Shown here piece by piece: positions 29,828 to 30,095 of a DNA stretch of 30,095 nucleotides. The notes under the pieces were generated by a model. It was not told the DNA's origin and searched no databases. It saw only the letters and a program-made list of their open reading frames with translations. The DNA is from a virus, in IMG/VR virus record IMGVR_UViG_3300037264_002305, positions 1 to 30,095 of that record; one strand, written 5' to 3'. The position numbers and the translations under genes are program-made. Numbering within the stretch: position 1 is the first letter of the stretch; each line of letters starts with the position of its first letter.

Positions 29828-30095
29828 ATGACCGTCAAGTTCACCCTCAATGACAAAGGCAATCCCCCGGGCAAGTTGGCCGACGCCGAGGTGCAGTTCT
29901 TCGGAGGCCCGCTCGACGGGCTGAAGCTGATCGGCTTCGCGGTCTGGGAGCGCAAGACCGGCGGGCGTCACGTCACATTCCCGGCCCGTCAGTACTCCGT
30001 GAACGGAGAGCGGCGGTCGTTCTCGCTGCTCCGGCCCACCTACAGCGGTGACGTCAAGGCGCCGGAGACGCTGCGCGATCTCATCCTCGCGGCGT
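29828..30095 (+). CDS. Conserved-looking small protein, truncated by window end
   Basis: A strong AAAGGAG site lies 8 nt before the ATG. The visible 89 residues include ADAEVQFFGGPLDGLKLIGF, then WERKTGGRHVTFPARQYSV, then NGERRSFSLLRP. This strand-rich pattern is shared by small proteins encoded in early regions of many phages and some bacterial mobile elements. It recalls SpoVG-like small nucleic-acid-binding folds only loosely. The C-terminus is outside the window. Confidence 0.75.
   Translation, partial: MTVKFTLNDKGNPPGKLADAEVQFFGGPLDGLKLIGFAVWERKTGGRHVTFPARQYSVNGERRSFSLLRPTYSGDVKAPETLRDLILAA

Overview
The window carries most of the virion-assembly half of a high-GC (by eye about two thirds G+C) tailed phage with P22-like podovirus architecture. 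No host gene, tRNA, rRNA, integrase or CRISPR array is visible, so a free phage and a prophage cannot be told apart. Nothing in the sequence fixes the host; the abundant Sec-type signal peptides and the base composition would fit a high-GC diderm, which is inference.

Nearly all genes lie on the minus strand and are read from right to left as one tightly packed series with ATGA, GTGA, TGATG or TAATG junctions. In transcription order: a possible small-terminase-position gene (29139-28450); a GC-extreme spacer with G-quadruplex motifs; two small coupled ORFs; a large terminase split into an ATPase gene and a nuclease gene joined by a GTGA overlap (27817-26373); two small genes; the P22-type portal (25779-23512); a 59-aa gene; a 353-bp structured non-coding stretch; a zinc-ribbon/methyltransferase/HNH trio; scaffold (21634-20465); P22-type coat protein (20267-19056).

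P22 would continue directly with the gp4 and gp10 neck genes. Here about 11 kb intervenes. It starts with four consecutive fibre-like or beta-helix proteins, each with an N-terminal Sec-type signal peptide and an even number of cysteines in the predicted mature chain (18953-12346). Then come small membrane or exported proteins (12323-10765), and small virion-type proteins including a jelly-roll tail protein and a 22-residue-repeat protein (10738-7800). After that the P22 order resumes: gp4-like (7745-7029), gp10-like (7029-5599), a beta-sandwich protein, a GNAT-like protein, a glycine-zipper DNA-transfer protein (4676-3777), a coiled-coil internal protein, and a giant ejection-type protein with a ParB-like domain that runs off the left edge.

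At the right edge a divergent plus-strand operon begins at about 29.3 kb behind a recognisable promoter: two small genes, one with a membrane anchor, and a third gene cut by the window end. These are probably early or accessory genes.

The most unusual features are the signal-peptide-bearing fibre cassette, the split terminase, the ParB-like domain in an ejection-type protein, a probable non-ATG start in the internal-protein gene, and the structured non-coding block downstream of the portal module.
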